Shown here: positions 55,209 through 63,121 of the stretch, piece by piece | How positions within the stretch are numbered: position 1 is the stretch's first letter | Layout: each line of letters opens with the position of its first letter | Origin: DATLGB01 sp963726825 | GTDB lineage: Bacteria > Actinomycetota > Thermoleophilia > Solirubrobacterales > Solirubrobacteraceae | Reading direction: 5' to 3' | Length of the DNA: 64,000 nt | Assembly: GCA_963726825.1 (NCBI GenBank) | Contig: CAVSDT010000001.1 | Location: 992,001 to 1,056,000 of the forward strand | Made by a program: the position numbers and the translations under genes | Notes under the pieces: generated by a model | What the model saw: the letters and a program-made list of their open reading frames with translations, nothing else | Told to the model about the DNA's origin: nothing | The model's database searches: none

Positions 55209-56248
55209 GCGCGCCGGGGTCGCAGATGGAGGCCGAGATGGCCGAGCAGCCTGCGGTCCTGGCCGCCCTGGCCGGTCGGCGGGCGGAGCTGGGGGAGCGG
55301 CTGCGGCCACCGGCGGGGACGCCGGCCGGGATCGTGCTCGTCGCGCGCGGGTCCTCCGACCACGCGGCGGTGTTCGGGCGCTACCTGCTCGAGCTCGTCA
55401 CGGGGATGCCCGTCGCGCTGGCGGCGCCGTCGCTCGTGACGCGCTACGGCGTGACGGGGTCGCTGGAGGGCTGGCTCGCCGTCGGCGTGTCGCAGTCGGG
55501 GCGCACGCCTGAGATCGTCGCGGTGCTGGAGGCCTTCGCCGCGCGCGGCGCGCACACCGTGGCGATCACCAACGACGAGTCCGCGCCGCTGGCCGGCGTG
55601 GCCGACGCGACGATCGCGACCGCCGCGGGCCACGAGGCCGCGGTCCCGGCGACCAAGACGCTGACGGCGCAGTGCGCGGCGTTCGCGATCCTGGCCGAGG
55701 CGCTGGTGGGTGGGCCTGACGGGCCGCAGGTCCCGTGGTCGGCTGCGGACTGGGAGGCGGTGCCGGGCGCGGTCCAGGCCGTGCTCGACGACCCGGGCCC
55801 GGCGCGGGCGGCTGCCGAGCGGATCGGCGCGGCGCCCGCGATGGCCGTCGTCGGCCGCGGGCTGCTGCTCGCCGGCGCGCTCGAGGTGGCGCTGAAGCTC
55901 GAGGAGATCTCCGGCATCGTCGCCTCCGGGGCCTCGACGGCGGACTTCCGCCACGGGCCGATCGCGATGGTCGGCGCAGGCTTCCCGGTGCTGGCCCTCT
56001 CGGCGGGCGGTCCCGTCGCAGGCGATGTCGACGAGCTCGTCGCGGACCTGCGCTCCCGCGGGGGCGACGTGCAGCGGTTGGCGGCCGATGCGACTGCCGA
56101 GCTGCCGGTCCCCGGCGAGCTGCCCGAGGCGCTCGCGCTGCTCCCGCTGCTCGTCCGCGGTCAGCAGCTGGCACGCGAGCTCGGCCTGTGGCGGGGCATC
56201 GACCCGGACGCGCCGCTCGGCCTGTCCAAGGTCACCGTCACCCACTGA
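55205..56248 (+). CDS. SIS-domain amino-sugar isomerase/deaminase (GlmS C-terminal-like)
   Basis: This 347-residue protein consists of two SIS domains: VARGSSDHAAVFGRYLLEL, GVSQSGRTPEIVAVLEAF, VPATKTLTAQCAAFAI and VVGRGLLLAGALEVALKLEEISG, with the GlmS-like ASTADFRHGPIAMV segment. It lacks the glutaminase domain of GlmS, so it probably works as a glucosamine-6-phosphate deaminase/isomerase or a related amino-sugar-phosphate isomerase. GTG start overlaps the previous stop (GTGA), and its own stop overlaps the ATG of the GntR gene. Confidence 0.82.
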   Translation: MSAPGSQMEAEMAEQPAVLAALAGRRAELGERLRPPAGTPAGIVLVARGSSDHAAVFGRYLLELVTGMPVALAAPSLVTRYGVTGSLEGWLAVGVSQSGRTPEIVAVLEAFAARGAHTVAITNDESAPLAGVADATIATAAGHEAAVPATKTLTAQCAAFAILAEALVGGPDGPQVPWSAADWEAVPGAVQAVLDDPGPARAAAERIGAAPAMAVVGRGLLLAGALEVALKLEEISGIVASGASTADFRHGPIAMVGAGFPVLALSAGGPVAGDVDELVADLRSRGGDVQRLAADATAELPVPGELPEALALLPLLVRGQQLARELGLWRGIDPDAPLGLSKVTVTH

Positions 56249-57045
56249 TGCCGCCACCCGAGGGGGACCTAAAGTCGCGCAGCGGTCGCCAGGACGACAC
56301 TTCCGCGCCTTCTGATGCCGAGGGCCTGCCCGTCGCGCTCGACGCGGGCGGGCCGAAGGGCGGGCAGCTGCGCACGATCCTGTCGGAGCTGATCGGGTCG
56401 CTCGCGCCCGGGGACCCGCTCCCGTCCGAGCGCGCGCTGGCCGAGCGCTACGGCGTCGCGCGGGGGACCGTGCGGGCGGAGGTCGACCGGCTGGCCGCCG
56501 AGGGCGCCGTCGAGCGCGTGCACGGCAGCGGGACGTTCGTCGCCGAGCCCGCGGTCGAGCAGGCCAACCGGTACTCGTCGTTCACCGAGGACATGCGCGC
56601 ACGGGGCCTCACCCCGGGGTCGACGGTGCTGCGGCAGGAGGTCGTCCCGGCGCCCGCGGAGGCCGCGGCCGGTCTGCGGATGCGGGCGGGTGAGCCGGTC
56701 GTGCTGATCGAACGGCTCCGCACGGCCGACGGCCGGCCGATGGCGATCGAGGTCGTGCTGCTGCCGGCCGTGCGCTTCGGCGCCCTGGCCGACGCCGACC
56801 TCGCCGCCGGCTCGCTCCTCGAGGCGCTCGAGGACGGCTGGGGCATACGGGTCAGCGCCGGTCGCCAGCGGGTCGTCGCGGTGGTGCTCGACGCCGGGGA
56901 GGCGCGCCTGCTCGGCGTCACGCCGGGCTCGCCGGCGCTGCACTTCCGCACGGACGCAAGCGACGCCGCGGGCGACCCCGTCTACCACGCGACCTCCCTC
57001 TTCCGCGCGGACCGCTACGCGATCGAGCTGGACCAGCGCCGCTGA
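56248..57045 (+). CDS. GntR regulator of DasR/NagR type (UTRA domain)
   Basis: This 265-residue regulator has a winged helix (LAPGDPLPSERALAERYGVARGTVRAEVDRL, about residues 48-80, then GSGTFVAEP) and a UTRA domain (YSSFTEDMRARGL, VVLIERLRTADGRPMAIEVVLL, VYHATSLFRADRYAIE). It is close in layout to DasR, which binds glucosamine-6-phosphate, and two DasR-like sites flank the locus. The ATG 56248 is the only in-frame start near the previous stop, and it overlaps that stop (TGATG). The first 25 residues are unusual: they are encoded by a decayed 54-bp palindrome. Confidence 0.85.
   Translation: MPPPEGDLKSRSGRQDDTSAPSDAEGLPVALDAGGPKGGQLRTILSELIGSLAPGDPLPSERALAERYGVARGTVRAEVDRLAAEGAVERVHGSGTFVAEPAVEQANRYSSFTEDMRARGLTPGSTVLRQEVVPAPAEAAAGLRMRAGEPVVLIERLRTADGRPMAIEVVLLPAVRFGALADADLAAGSLLEALEDGWGIRVSAGRQRVVAVVLDAGEARLLGVTPGSPALHFRTDASDAAGDPVYHATSLFRADRYAIELDQRR
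56265..56318. repeat. 54-bp palindromic element, copy B, inside the GntR gene
   Basis: The left arm GGACCTAAAGTCGCG (56265-56279) is exact; the right arm (56304-56318) keeps only CGCG and CTT, and the spacer keeps TCGC and GAC. The spacing equals that of the intact copies. 54 bases are 18 codons, so the copy sits in frame near the N-terminus (DLKSRSGRQDD). Confidence 0.7.
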
Positions 57046-57072
57046 GCGGGCGCCGCCGCGCAGATCCGTAAC

Positions 57073-57126
57073 GGACCTAAAGGCGCGGATGTGCTGCTGG
57101 GGCAGCCGAAACGCGACTTTAGGTCC
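57073..57126. repeat. 54-bp palindromic element, copy C
   Basis: The arms are GGACCTAAAGGCGCG (one difference from copy A) and CGCGACTTTAGGTCC, with 24 bases between them, including GCTGGGGCAGC. It lies between the convergent GntR and nagA genes, where it could also serve as a two-way terminator. Confidence 0.85.
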
Positions 57127-57135
57127 CCTCGGGGG

Positions 57136-58278
57136 TCAGGCGGCGTAGGCGGTCTCGCCCCTGATCAGCGTGCGCCGCACCTCGCCTGCGTCGTCGAGGA
57201 CGACGAGGTTCGCGGGGGATCCTGGGCGCAGGACGCCGAGGTCGGCGCGGCCGGCCAGGCGGGCCGGGACGGCGCTCGCGGCTTCGAGGGCGGCGACCCG
57301 GTCGACCCCGAACGAGACCGCGTGGCGGACCGCCGCGTCCATCGTCAGGACGGTGCCGGCGAGGCGGCCGTCGGGGCGGCGGACGTCGGCGTCGGTCACG
57401 ACGACGTCGCGGTCACCGAGGCGGTAGTCGCCGGGCGGCAGGCCGGTCGCCTCGATCGCGTCCGTCACCAGCGCGGTCCGGCCGGGGGCGGCGTTGAAGG
57501 TGCCGAGGACGGTCTCGGGCGCGAGGTGGACGCCGTCGCAGATCAGCTGCACGACGACGTCAGGGCGGACGAGCCCAGCGCCGGCGACGCCCGGATCGCG
57601 CGCCGACCAGCGGCGCTGGGCGTTGTGCAGGTGGGTGACCGAGCGCGCGCCGCGGTCGAACGCGGCGTGCGCGTCCGCGGCGTCGGCGTCCGTGTGACCC
57701 AGCGAGACGAGGATCCCGGCGGCGGACAGCCGGGCGACGAGATCCATCCCGCCCGGCAGCTCGGGCGCCAGGGTCACGTGGGTGACGGGGCCGCCGGCCA
57801 GCAGCCGGTCGACGAGGTCGTCCGAGATCGCCCGCAGGTCGGCGGGGTCGTGCGCACCGGGCCAGCGCGGCGAGAGGAACGGCCCCTCGAGGTGCACGCC
57901 CAGGACCTCGGGAAGGATCGTCGCCCCGCCCGGCACGCGCTGCGCCGCGGCGGCACCCGGCCCGCACGGCAGCCCGGCAGCGACTGCGAGCGCGGCCAGC
58001 GTGTCCGCCTCCGGCGCCGTGATGAACGTCGGCCGGTAGGCGACCACGCCCGTCGCCGCCAGCGCGGCCCCGGCCCGGGCGTAGCCGTCCGCGTCGGCGT
58101 GGAGGAAGTCCACCCCGGCGAGGCCGTTGATGTGCAGGTCCACGAAGCCCGGGGCCGCGAGCCCGCTCGCGTCGGCACCGGCCGCCAAGCCGACGGCGGT
58201 CACGAGCCCGTCGGCGACGTCCACGTCGCCCGCGACCACGACCCCGTCGACCAGCGCGGCTGAGACCCCGAGGCGCAT
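57136..58278 (-). CDS. nagA: N-acetylglucosamine-6-phosphate deacetylase
   Basis: This 380-residue cytoplasmic enzyme removes acetate from N-acetylglucosamine-6-phosphate, feeding glucosamine-6-phosphate to the SIS isomerase. It shows the NagA barrel: PGFVDLHINGLAGVDF (one metal His replaced by Asn, as in several NagA), GVHLEGPFLSP (Glu), VSLGHTDAD, THLHNAQRRW and TALVTDAIEATG with the catalytic Asp. It converges with the GntR gene, and its promoter carries a DasR-type site at 58291-58306, so it belongs to the same regulon. The ATG at 58278 lies 7 bases after a TATTCT box, with almost no leader. Confidence 0.9.
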   Translation of the reverse strand: MRLGVSAALVDGVVVAGDVDVADGLVTAVGLAAGADASGLAAPGFVDLHINGLAGVDFLHADADGYARAGAALAATGVVAYRPTFITAPEADTLAALAVAAGLPCGPGAAAAQRVPGGATILPEVLGVHLEGPFLSPRWPGAHDPADLRAISDDLVDRLLAGGPVTHVTLAPELPGGMDLVARLSAAGILVSLGHTDADAADAHAAFDRGARSVTHLHNAQRRWSARDPGVAGAGLVRPDVVVQLICDGVHLAPETVLGTFNAAPGRTALVTDAIEATGLPPGDYRLGDRDVVVTDADVRRPDGRLAGTVLTMDAAVRHAVSFGVDRVAALEAASAVPARLAGRADLGVLRPGSPANLVVLDDAGEVRRTLIRGETAYAA

Positions 58279-58285
58279 GGGCCGC

Positions 58286-58306
58286 AGAATACTGGTCTAG
58301 TCCAGT
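58286..58306 (-). promoter_or_regulatory. DasR-type operator and -10 box of nagA
   Basis: ACTGGTCTAGTCCAGT (58291-58306) differs from the DasR consensus by one base. On the minus strand TATTCT (58291-58286) lies 7 nt before the nagA ATG, so the operator adjoins the -10 box. Confidence 0.75.
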
Positions 58307-58341
58307 TCCGGGACCCGGCCGCCGGGGTATGCGGCGTCGCG

Positions 58342-58815
58342 ATGCTGCAAGGCGCCCGCGACCTCGACGACCCCACGTTCGGCGCGATCCGCCTGTCCGG
58401 CCACGGTGCGACGTGGGTCGCCGAGGGGCCGGCGATCGGGCGCTTCGAGCTCGACGGGCTCGGCGACGCGACGCTCACCACGCCCCTCGGCAGCGCGCCG
58501 GTCCACGACGGGCCCGGGTTCGCCCGGCGCCGGTCGAGTGATCGCCGCACCACGATCGCCGGCCGCGACTACCACCTGCACCACCGCTCCCCGCGCAAGG
58601 CGCAGCTGCGCCGCGACGGTCTCGTCGTCGGCCGCTTCCGCCGCCACTTCCGCCTCCCCTTCACGAAGGGCCCGGCGATGGTGCAGGCTTACGAGGTGAC
58701 GGGCTGGGCGCCGACCGCCGACGCGACGGACGCGGGTGTCGGCCACGTGCTCGTCGCCTGCCACGGCGCGGGCGCGGAGGGCTTCCTCCTCAAGGCCGTC
58801 ACGCTGTTCGCCTAG
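58342..58815 (+). CDS. Hypothetical basic protein
   Basis: I do not recognise this protein. The 157 residues have no signal peptide or membrane span and are rich in Arg and His (HLHHRSPRKAQLRRDG, FRRHFRLPFTKGP). It contains blocks that look like beta-strands (GRFELDGLGDATLTTPLG). The stop overlaps the convergent acetyltransferase stop by four bases. It has only 63 bases upstream, shared with the nagA promoter, so it may be under the DasR-type site too. Confidence 0.5.
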   Translation: MLQGARDLDDPTFGAIRLSGHGATWVAEGPAIGRFELDGLGDATLTTPLGSAPVHDGPGFARRRSSDRRTTIAGRDYHLHHRSPRKAQLRRDGLVVGRFRRHFRLPFTKGPAMVQAYEVTGWAPTADATDAGVGHVLVACHGAGAEGFLLKAVTLFA

Positions 58816-59936
58816 GCGGGCGTGGTGTAGACGCGGTAGCGCTTGACGACCTCGCCGCCCATCGCCTCGAGGCCGCGGTTCATGCCCCGGTTGGTCTCGA
58901 GGATCCAGCCGGCCTCGCCGCCCTTCAGCCGCGTCGTCTCGGCCAGTTGGAAGTGCCGCTCGTACAGCGCAGCGGCCACGCCGGTCATCTCGTACTCCGG
59001 CCTGACGCCGAGGAAGCCGACGCGCACCTGGTCCACCGTCCGGTGCCGGCGCAGGAAGTGCCACCACCCGAGCGGCAGCAGCTTCCCGCCCATCCTCGCG
59101 AGCACCTGGTTGATCTCCAGCACGGTGATCGCCATCGCGATCGGCTTCCCGTCGAGCTCGGCGACCATGAACCAGCCCGGTGACCACACGAGCTGCAGCT
59201 CCGCGGCGTAGGCGTCGAGGTCGGCCCTCCCGTAGGGGACGAACCCCCAGTTGCCGGCCCACGCGGCGTTGTAGATGTCGGCGAACGCCTCAAGCTCCCG
59301 GCGCAGGTGGCGGCGATCCATCGACCGGATCGTGATGCCGTGCTGCGTCCGCGCCCGCTCGGCGATCCGCCACAGGGACGGCTTGACCTTCGAGCGCTCC
59401 GACACGTCGAGCGCGTAGCTCAACAGGTCCATCGCCTTCGTCACGCCCGTCGCCTCGAGCTGGGCCTGATAGCGCGGCGGGTGCCACGGCTGCTTGACGA
59501 TCGGCGCGAGCTCGTGGCCCTCGACGAGCAGGCCGCTCTCGTCGTTCATCGTCAGGTCCATCGGGCCGACGAGCTCGTCGCAGCCCCGCGCGCGCACCCA
59601 GGCCCGAGCCGCGTCGAGCAGCACGGGCGCGATCGCGTCGTCGTCCTCGAACTCCAGGAAGCCGAACATCCCGCGCCGCGTGCCGTGGAAGGCGTTGAAG
59701 GCGTCGTCGACCTGCGCGGACACACGCCCGACGACCCGGCCGTCGCGTCGCGCGAGCAGGTAGACGGCGCCGCCGTGGGTGAAGAAGGCGTTCAGCCGCC
59801 GGGAGAGGTAGGCGTAGCGCTCGAGGCGCAGCGGCGGGACCCACGGGGTGCCGGCGTGGAGGCGGTAGGGGAGGTCCACGAACGCCCGCATGTCCGCGAG
59901 CGTGCGGACGCTTGCGACGACGAGGGGCGCGGGCAC
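58812..59936 (-). CDS. GNAT-type N-acetyltransferase, long form
   Basis: This 374-residue protein belongs to a group of long GNAT-like proteins with an N-terminal extension (VPPLRLERYAYLSRRLNAFFTHGG) and a GNAT core, GRVVGRVSAQVDDAFNAFHG, WFMVAELDGKPIAMAITVLE and LGVRPEYEMTGVAAALYE. It may modify a small molecule or protein with acetyl-CoA; the substrate is unknown. The start at GTG 59936 follows a TAGCCT box whose TAG is the stop of the MFS gene upstream on the same strand. Confidence 0.78.
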   Translation of the reverse strand: MPAPLVVASVRTLADMRAFVDLPYRLHAGTPWVPPLRLERYAYLSRRLNAFFTHGGAVYLLARRDGRVVGRVSAQVDDAFNAFHGTRRGMFGFLEFEDDDAIAPVLLDAARAWVRARGCDELVGPMDLTMNDESGLLVEGHELAPIVKQPWHPPRYQAQLEATGVTKAMDLLSYALDVSERSKVKPSLWRIAERARTQHGITIRSMDRRHLRRELEAFADIYNAAWAGNWGFVPYGRADLDAYAAELQLVWSPGWFMVAELDGKPIAMAITVLEINQVLARMGGKLLPLGWWHFLRRHRTVDQVRVGFLGVRPEYEMTGVAAALYERHFQLAETTRLKGGEAGWILETNRGMNRGLEAMGGEVVKRYRVYTTPA

Positions 59937-59943
59937 CCGGTCG

Positions 59944-59949
59944 AGGCTA
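59944..59949 (-). promoter_or_regulatory. -10 box of the GNAT gene
   Basis: On the minus strand TAGCCT lies 7 nt before the GTG at 59936; its TAG is also the MFS stop codon. Confidence 0.45.
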
Positions 59950-61110
59950 CGGTCGCGGCCTCGCCGCGGCCACCCGCAGCGGCAGGACGCACAGGAGCGC
60001 GACCACGCCGGCCACCGCAAGTGCGCCCTCCCGGCCGGCGAGGTCGTCGAGCAGCCCGAGGACGTACGGCGCGGCGAACCCGAGGTAGGTGACGGCGTAG
60101 TAGATCGCGACGGTCGCACCGTGCTCGGTCGGGGACGCGAGGCGCTCCGTCTCGCGCAGGCCGGAGACGAGGATCAAGCCGTACCCGGCGCCGAAGGCGA
60201 TGCCGGCAGGGAGGAGCAGCAGGCGCGCGTCGGTCTGCAGGGCGAGGACGCCGATCGCGGTGCCGACGGCGGTGCTCACGAGGCCGAGCTGTCCGGCGGC
60301 GAGGGGCCGGCCGTCGTCGAGTCGCCGCGCGAGCGGCTGGATCAGCACCCCCGTGGCGAGGGTCAGCCCGGTCAGCGCCCCCGCGAGCGCGACCTGGCCG
60401 CCGGCGCCCGTCGCGACCTCGGCGGGGAGGACGGCGAAGGCGATCGCGGCCGAGCCGAACACCCACGGCGCCATCGGCGCGACCCCGAGCAGGAACGCCG
60501 GCCGGCGACAGGCGGCCGGGAGGGAGACGAGCCGCGCCGCCGCGGCGCGCGGGCTCGTCGCGTCCGACGCCGGCGCGAGCACCAGCGTGGCGAGCACCCC
60601 GAGCACGACGTGCGGGAGGTAGGGGACCCACAGCGGGTGCGGCGCCCACTCGGCGACGAGGCCGGCGACCAGCGGTCCCGTCCCGAAGCCGGCCGACAGG
60701 GCGATGGCTGCGCGGCGCGCCCCGGTGCCGGGCGGATCACCCGCCGACAGCTCCCGCACCCAGGCGCTCGCGGCCCCGAACACGATGCCGGAGCAGATCC
60801 CGGCGAGCAGCCGTCCCGCCGCGAGGCCGAGGACCTCCTCACGACCCACCACCAGCACGAGGCTGGCCAGCGGGGACAGGGCGACCGCCGGCAGCACGAC
60901 GCGGCGGCGACCGACGCGGTCGCTGGCTCCCCCGCCGAGCAGCAGCCCGGGGATCAGCCCGGCGGCGTAGATGCCGAACAGCAGCGCCCGGGTCTCGGCC
61001 GACAGCCCGAGCTCGTCGCGGTAGACGACGAGCATCGGGGCGAACTGGTTCGCGCCCCAGCCGACGGCGAACATCGCCAGCGCGACGCGCTGCCATGGTG
61101 AACGCAGCAC
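59947..61110 (-). CDS. MFS transporter (12-helix)
   Basis: This 387-residue transporter has about 12 hydrophobic segments, with GASDRVGRRRVVLPAVAL as motif A and a MFS-like GRLLAGICSGIVFGAASAWVREL. Substrate unknown. It starts GTG 61110 one base after the stop of the GntR/FCD gene on the same strand, so both are transcribed together from the divergent region near 61782. It probably exports or imports the compound sensed by that regulator. Confidence 0.83.
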   Translation of the reverse strand: MLRSPWQRVALAMFAVGWGANQFAPMLVVYRDELGLSAETRALLFGIYAAGLIPGLLLGGGASDRVGRRRVVLPAVALSPLASLVLVVGREEVLGLAAGRLLAGICSGIVFGAASAWVRELSAGDPPGTGARRAAIALSAGFGTGPLVAGLVAEWAPHPLWVPYLPHVVLGVLATLVLAPASDATSPRAAAARLVSLPAACRRPAFLLGVAPMAPWVFGSAAIAFAVLPAEVATGAGGQVALAGALTGLTLATGVLIQPLARRLDDGRPLAAGQLGLVSTAVGTAIGVLALQTDARLLLLPAGIAFGAGYGLILVSGLRETERLASPTEHGATVAIYYAVTYLGFAAPYVLGLLDDLAGREGALAVAGVVALLCVLPLRVAAARPRP

Positions 61111-61111
61111 G

Positions 61112-61753
61112 TCAGGCGCGTCCCGTGCGCGGGTCGCCGACCGACGCGAGGTGCTCCTCGAGGATGCGCAGGGCGCGGTCGAGGTCCCCGTCGCGGGCGG
61201 CGTCCAGCAGCGCTCGATGCTCGGTCAGGATCGCCTCGGCGCGAAGACCCATCGAGCGGCGCGCCAGTCGCTGCTGGCGCTCGCGCAACGAGTCGTAGAG
61301 GCCGAGCAGCAGCGCGTTGCCGGTGGCCGCGACCGCCGCGCGGTGGAACTCGCGGTCGCGCGCGGCGAACCCGGCCTCGTCCCCGGCGTCGAGCGCCGCG
61401 CGCTGCGCCGAGATCGTGGCCGCCATCGCCTCGAGGGCGGCGCCGGCGCCGGCGCCGTCGGCGAGCAGCCGCGTGAGCGCGTGGCGCTCGAGCAGCAGAC
61501 GGGTCTCGATCAGGTCGGCGACGTCGCGCGGGCCGAGCGGGACGACCAGCGCACCGCGGCGGGGATAGAGGCGCAGCACGCCCTCGGACTCCAGGTGCAC
61601 GAACGCCTCGCGCACCGGCGTGCGGCTGACGCCCAGCGCGGCGGCCACCTCGACCTCGCTCAGCAGGCTGCCCTCGGCGAAGCGGCCGTCGAGAACGCGC
61701 TCCTTCACGTGCGCGTAGGCGCGCCGGGCGGCGCTGGGTCGGGACCCCTCCAT
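61112..61753 (-). CDS. GntR regulator, FCD subfamily
   Basis: This 213-residue regulator has a winged helix (ARRAYAHVKERVLDGRFAEGSLLSEVEVAAALGVSRTPVREAFVHLESEGVLRLYPRRGALV) and a C-terminal FCD domain with metal-type residues: ETRLLLERHAL, DREFHRAAVAATGN, LTEHRALLDAARDGDLD. It lies between two MFS genes, one behind it in the same operon and one divergent, and an operator-like dyad sits in the divergent gap (61782-61817). It probably controls both transporters in response to an organic acid or sugar acid. Confidence 0.88.
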   Translation of the reverse strand: MEGSRPSAARRAYAHVKERVLDGRFAEGSLLSEVEVAAALGVSRTPVREAFVHLESEGVLRLYPRRGALVVPLGPRDVADLIETRLLLERHALTRLLADGAGAGAALEAMAATISAQRAALDAGDEAGFAARDREFHRAAVAATGNALLLGLYDSLRERQQRLARRSMGLRAEAILTEHRALLDAARDGDLDRALRILEEHLASVGDPRTGRA

Positions 61754-61781
61754 GTCAGCACGCCTACCCCCGATCGACGAT

Positions 61782-61817
61782 GGACACATCATGCATCTAT
61801 CTTGCATGCAAGTGTCC
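61782..61817. promoter_or_regulatory. Nested dyad between the FCD GntR and MFS genes
   Basis: An outer dyad GGACAC/GTGTCC (61782-61787, 61812-61817) contains the perfect 12-bp palindrome CTTGCATGCAAG (61801-61812). TTGCATGCAA-like sequences fit the TNGTNNNACNA style of FadR-type operators. It lies between the GntR start and the divergent MFS gene. Confidence 0.6.
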
Positions 61818-63092
61818 GTCGTCACCGCTCCCCTGCCGCGCGCCCGCATGCGCCCCGCCGACCCGCCCGGCGGGCGTGGTGCGTGGATCGCCTGGGGCAT
61901 CGCCGCGACGGCCTACCTCGTCGATCTCGCCCACCGCATGAGCCTCGGCGTCGCCGCGGTCGACGCGGAGCAGCGGCTCGCGGTCGGCGCCGGCGCCGTG
62001 ACGCTGCTCGCCGCGGTGCAGATCCTCGTCTACGTGCTCGGCCAGATCCCCGCCGGGCTGCTCGCCGACCGGATCGGCCCGCGCCGCACGATCGCGATCG
62101 GCCTGACGATCATGGCCGTCGGCGAGGGGGTCTTCGCGCTGTCGACGACCCTCGCCCCGTCCGTCCTCGGCCGCGTCCTGATCGGGGCGGGCGACGCGAC
62201 GATCTTCCTCAGCGTCCTGCGCGTCGCCGCGTCGTGGTTCCCGCGCCGCCAGTTCGGCTTCGTGACCGCCCTGACCGCCTCCATGGGCTGCCTCGGCCAG
62301 CTCGCCACCACGCTCCCGCTGACGTTCGCGCTCGGCGCCTTCGGCTGGACCTCCACGTTCGGCGCCGGCGCGCTGCTGACGCTCGTCGTCGCCGTCGTCA
62401 TCCTCTCGGCCGTGCGGGAGCGCCCGCCGGGCGTCCGGGCCCCGCAGCGTCACGAGCATCCCCCCGTGCTCGCCGGTCTGCGCGCGGCGTGGGCGAAGCC
62501 GACCACCCGCACCGGCTGCCTGATCCACTTCGCGCTGATGACCCCGTTCGGCGCGCTCAGCACCCTGTGGGGGCACCCGTACCTCGTCGAGGTCGCGGAC
62601 GTCTCGGACGCGACCGCGAGCGCCATCCTCCTCGTCGCCGTCGCGGCGTCGGGCGTCGCCGCCCCGGCCATCGGCCTGCTCGCCGCCCGCCGGCGCGACC
62701 TGCGTCAGACGGCGGTCGTCGCCATCAGCGGGGCGATCACCGCGGCGCTGGTCGTCCTCCTCGTCACCGCCGGCAGCGCTCCGCCGGTCGTGCTCGCCGC
62801 CGCCCTCGCCGTCACCGCCGTCGGCATGTCCGGGTCGATGCTCGGCTTCGACGCCGGCCGCGAGGGCGACGACGGCCACAACTCCGCCGCCATCGCCGCG
62901 CTGGTCAACCTCGGCGGCTGGTCGGGCACCGTCGCGCTCCAGGTCGGGCTCGCCGCCTCGCACGGCATCAGCGTCTCGCGGTGGATGCTGCTGCCGCTGA
63001 TCGTGATGTCGGCGGGCGCGACGATCGCGCTCGTGCGCCGGGGCGACGCGCGCGCGGGTCGCCGCGTCCGCCCCCGCCTCGTCACCGCCTGA
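61806..63092 (+). CDS. MFS transporter (12-helix)
   Basis: This transporter of about 415-430 residues has 12 hydrophobic segments, with the MFS motif LLADRIGPRRTIAIGLTIM and HRMSLGVAAV in the first helix. The first possible ATG, 61806, lies inside the 12-bp operator palindrome; the ATG at 61848 would give a 414-residue protein that starts just before the first helix, which I find more natural, since the operator would then lie in the promoter. Its substrate is likely a carboxylate, given the FCD-type regulator beside it. Confidence 0.8.
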   Translation: MQVSVVTAPLPRARMRPADPPGGRGAWIAWGIAATAYLVDLAHRMSLGVAAVDAEQRLAVGAGAVTLLAAVQILVYVLGQIPAGLLADRIGPRRTIAIGLTIMAVGEGVFALSTTLAPSVLGRVLIGAGDATIFLSVLRVAASWFPRRQFGFVTALTASMGCLGQLATTLPLTFALGAFGWTSTFGAGALLTLVVAVVILSAVRERPPGVRAPQRHEHPPVLAGLRAAWAKPTTRTGCLIHFALMTPFGALSTLWGHPYLVEVADVSDATASAILLVAVAASGVAAPAIGLLAARRRDLRQTAVVAISGAITAALVVLLVTAGSAPPVVLAAALAVTAVGMSGSMLGFDAGREGDDGHNSAAIAALVNLGGWSGTVALQVGLAASHGISVSRWMLLPLIVMSAGATIALVRRGDARAGRRVRPRLVTA

Positions 63093-63109
63093 CCCCAAGG
63101 CGGGCCGGG

Positions 63110-63115
63110 TACGAC
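63110..63115 (+). promoter_or_regulatory. Possible -10 box of the nucleoside hydrolase gene
   Basis: TACGAC lies 6 nt before the GTG at 63122, a weaker version of the TANNNT box. Confidence 0.25.
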
Positions 63116-63121
63116 GCCGGG

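Noticed and set aside
57073..57126. The 54-bp palindromes as simple terminators
   Set aside because: Copy C fits a terminator position, but copy A lies between divergent starts and copy B lies at a gene start, so termination cannot be their general role.
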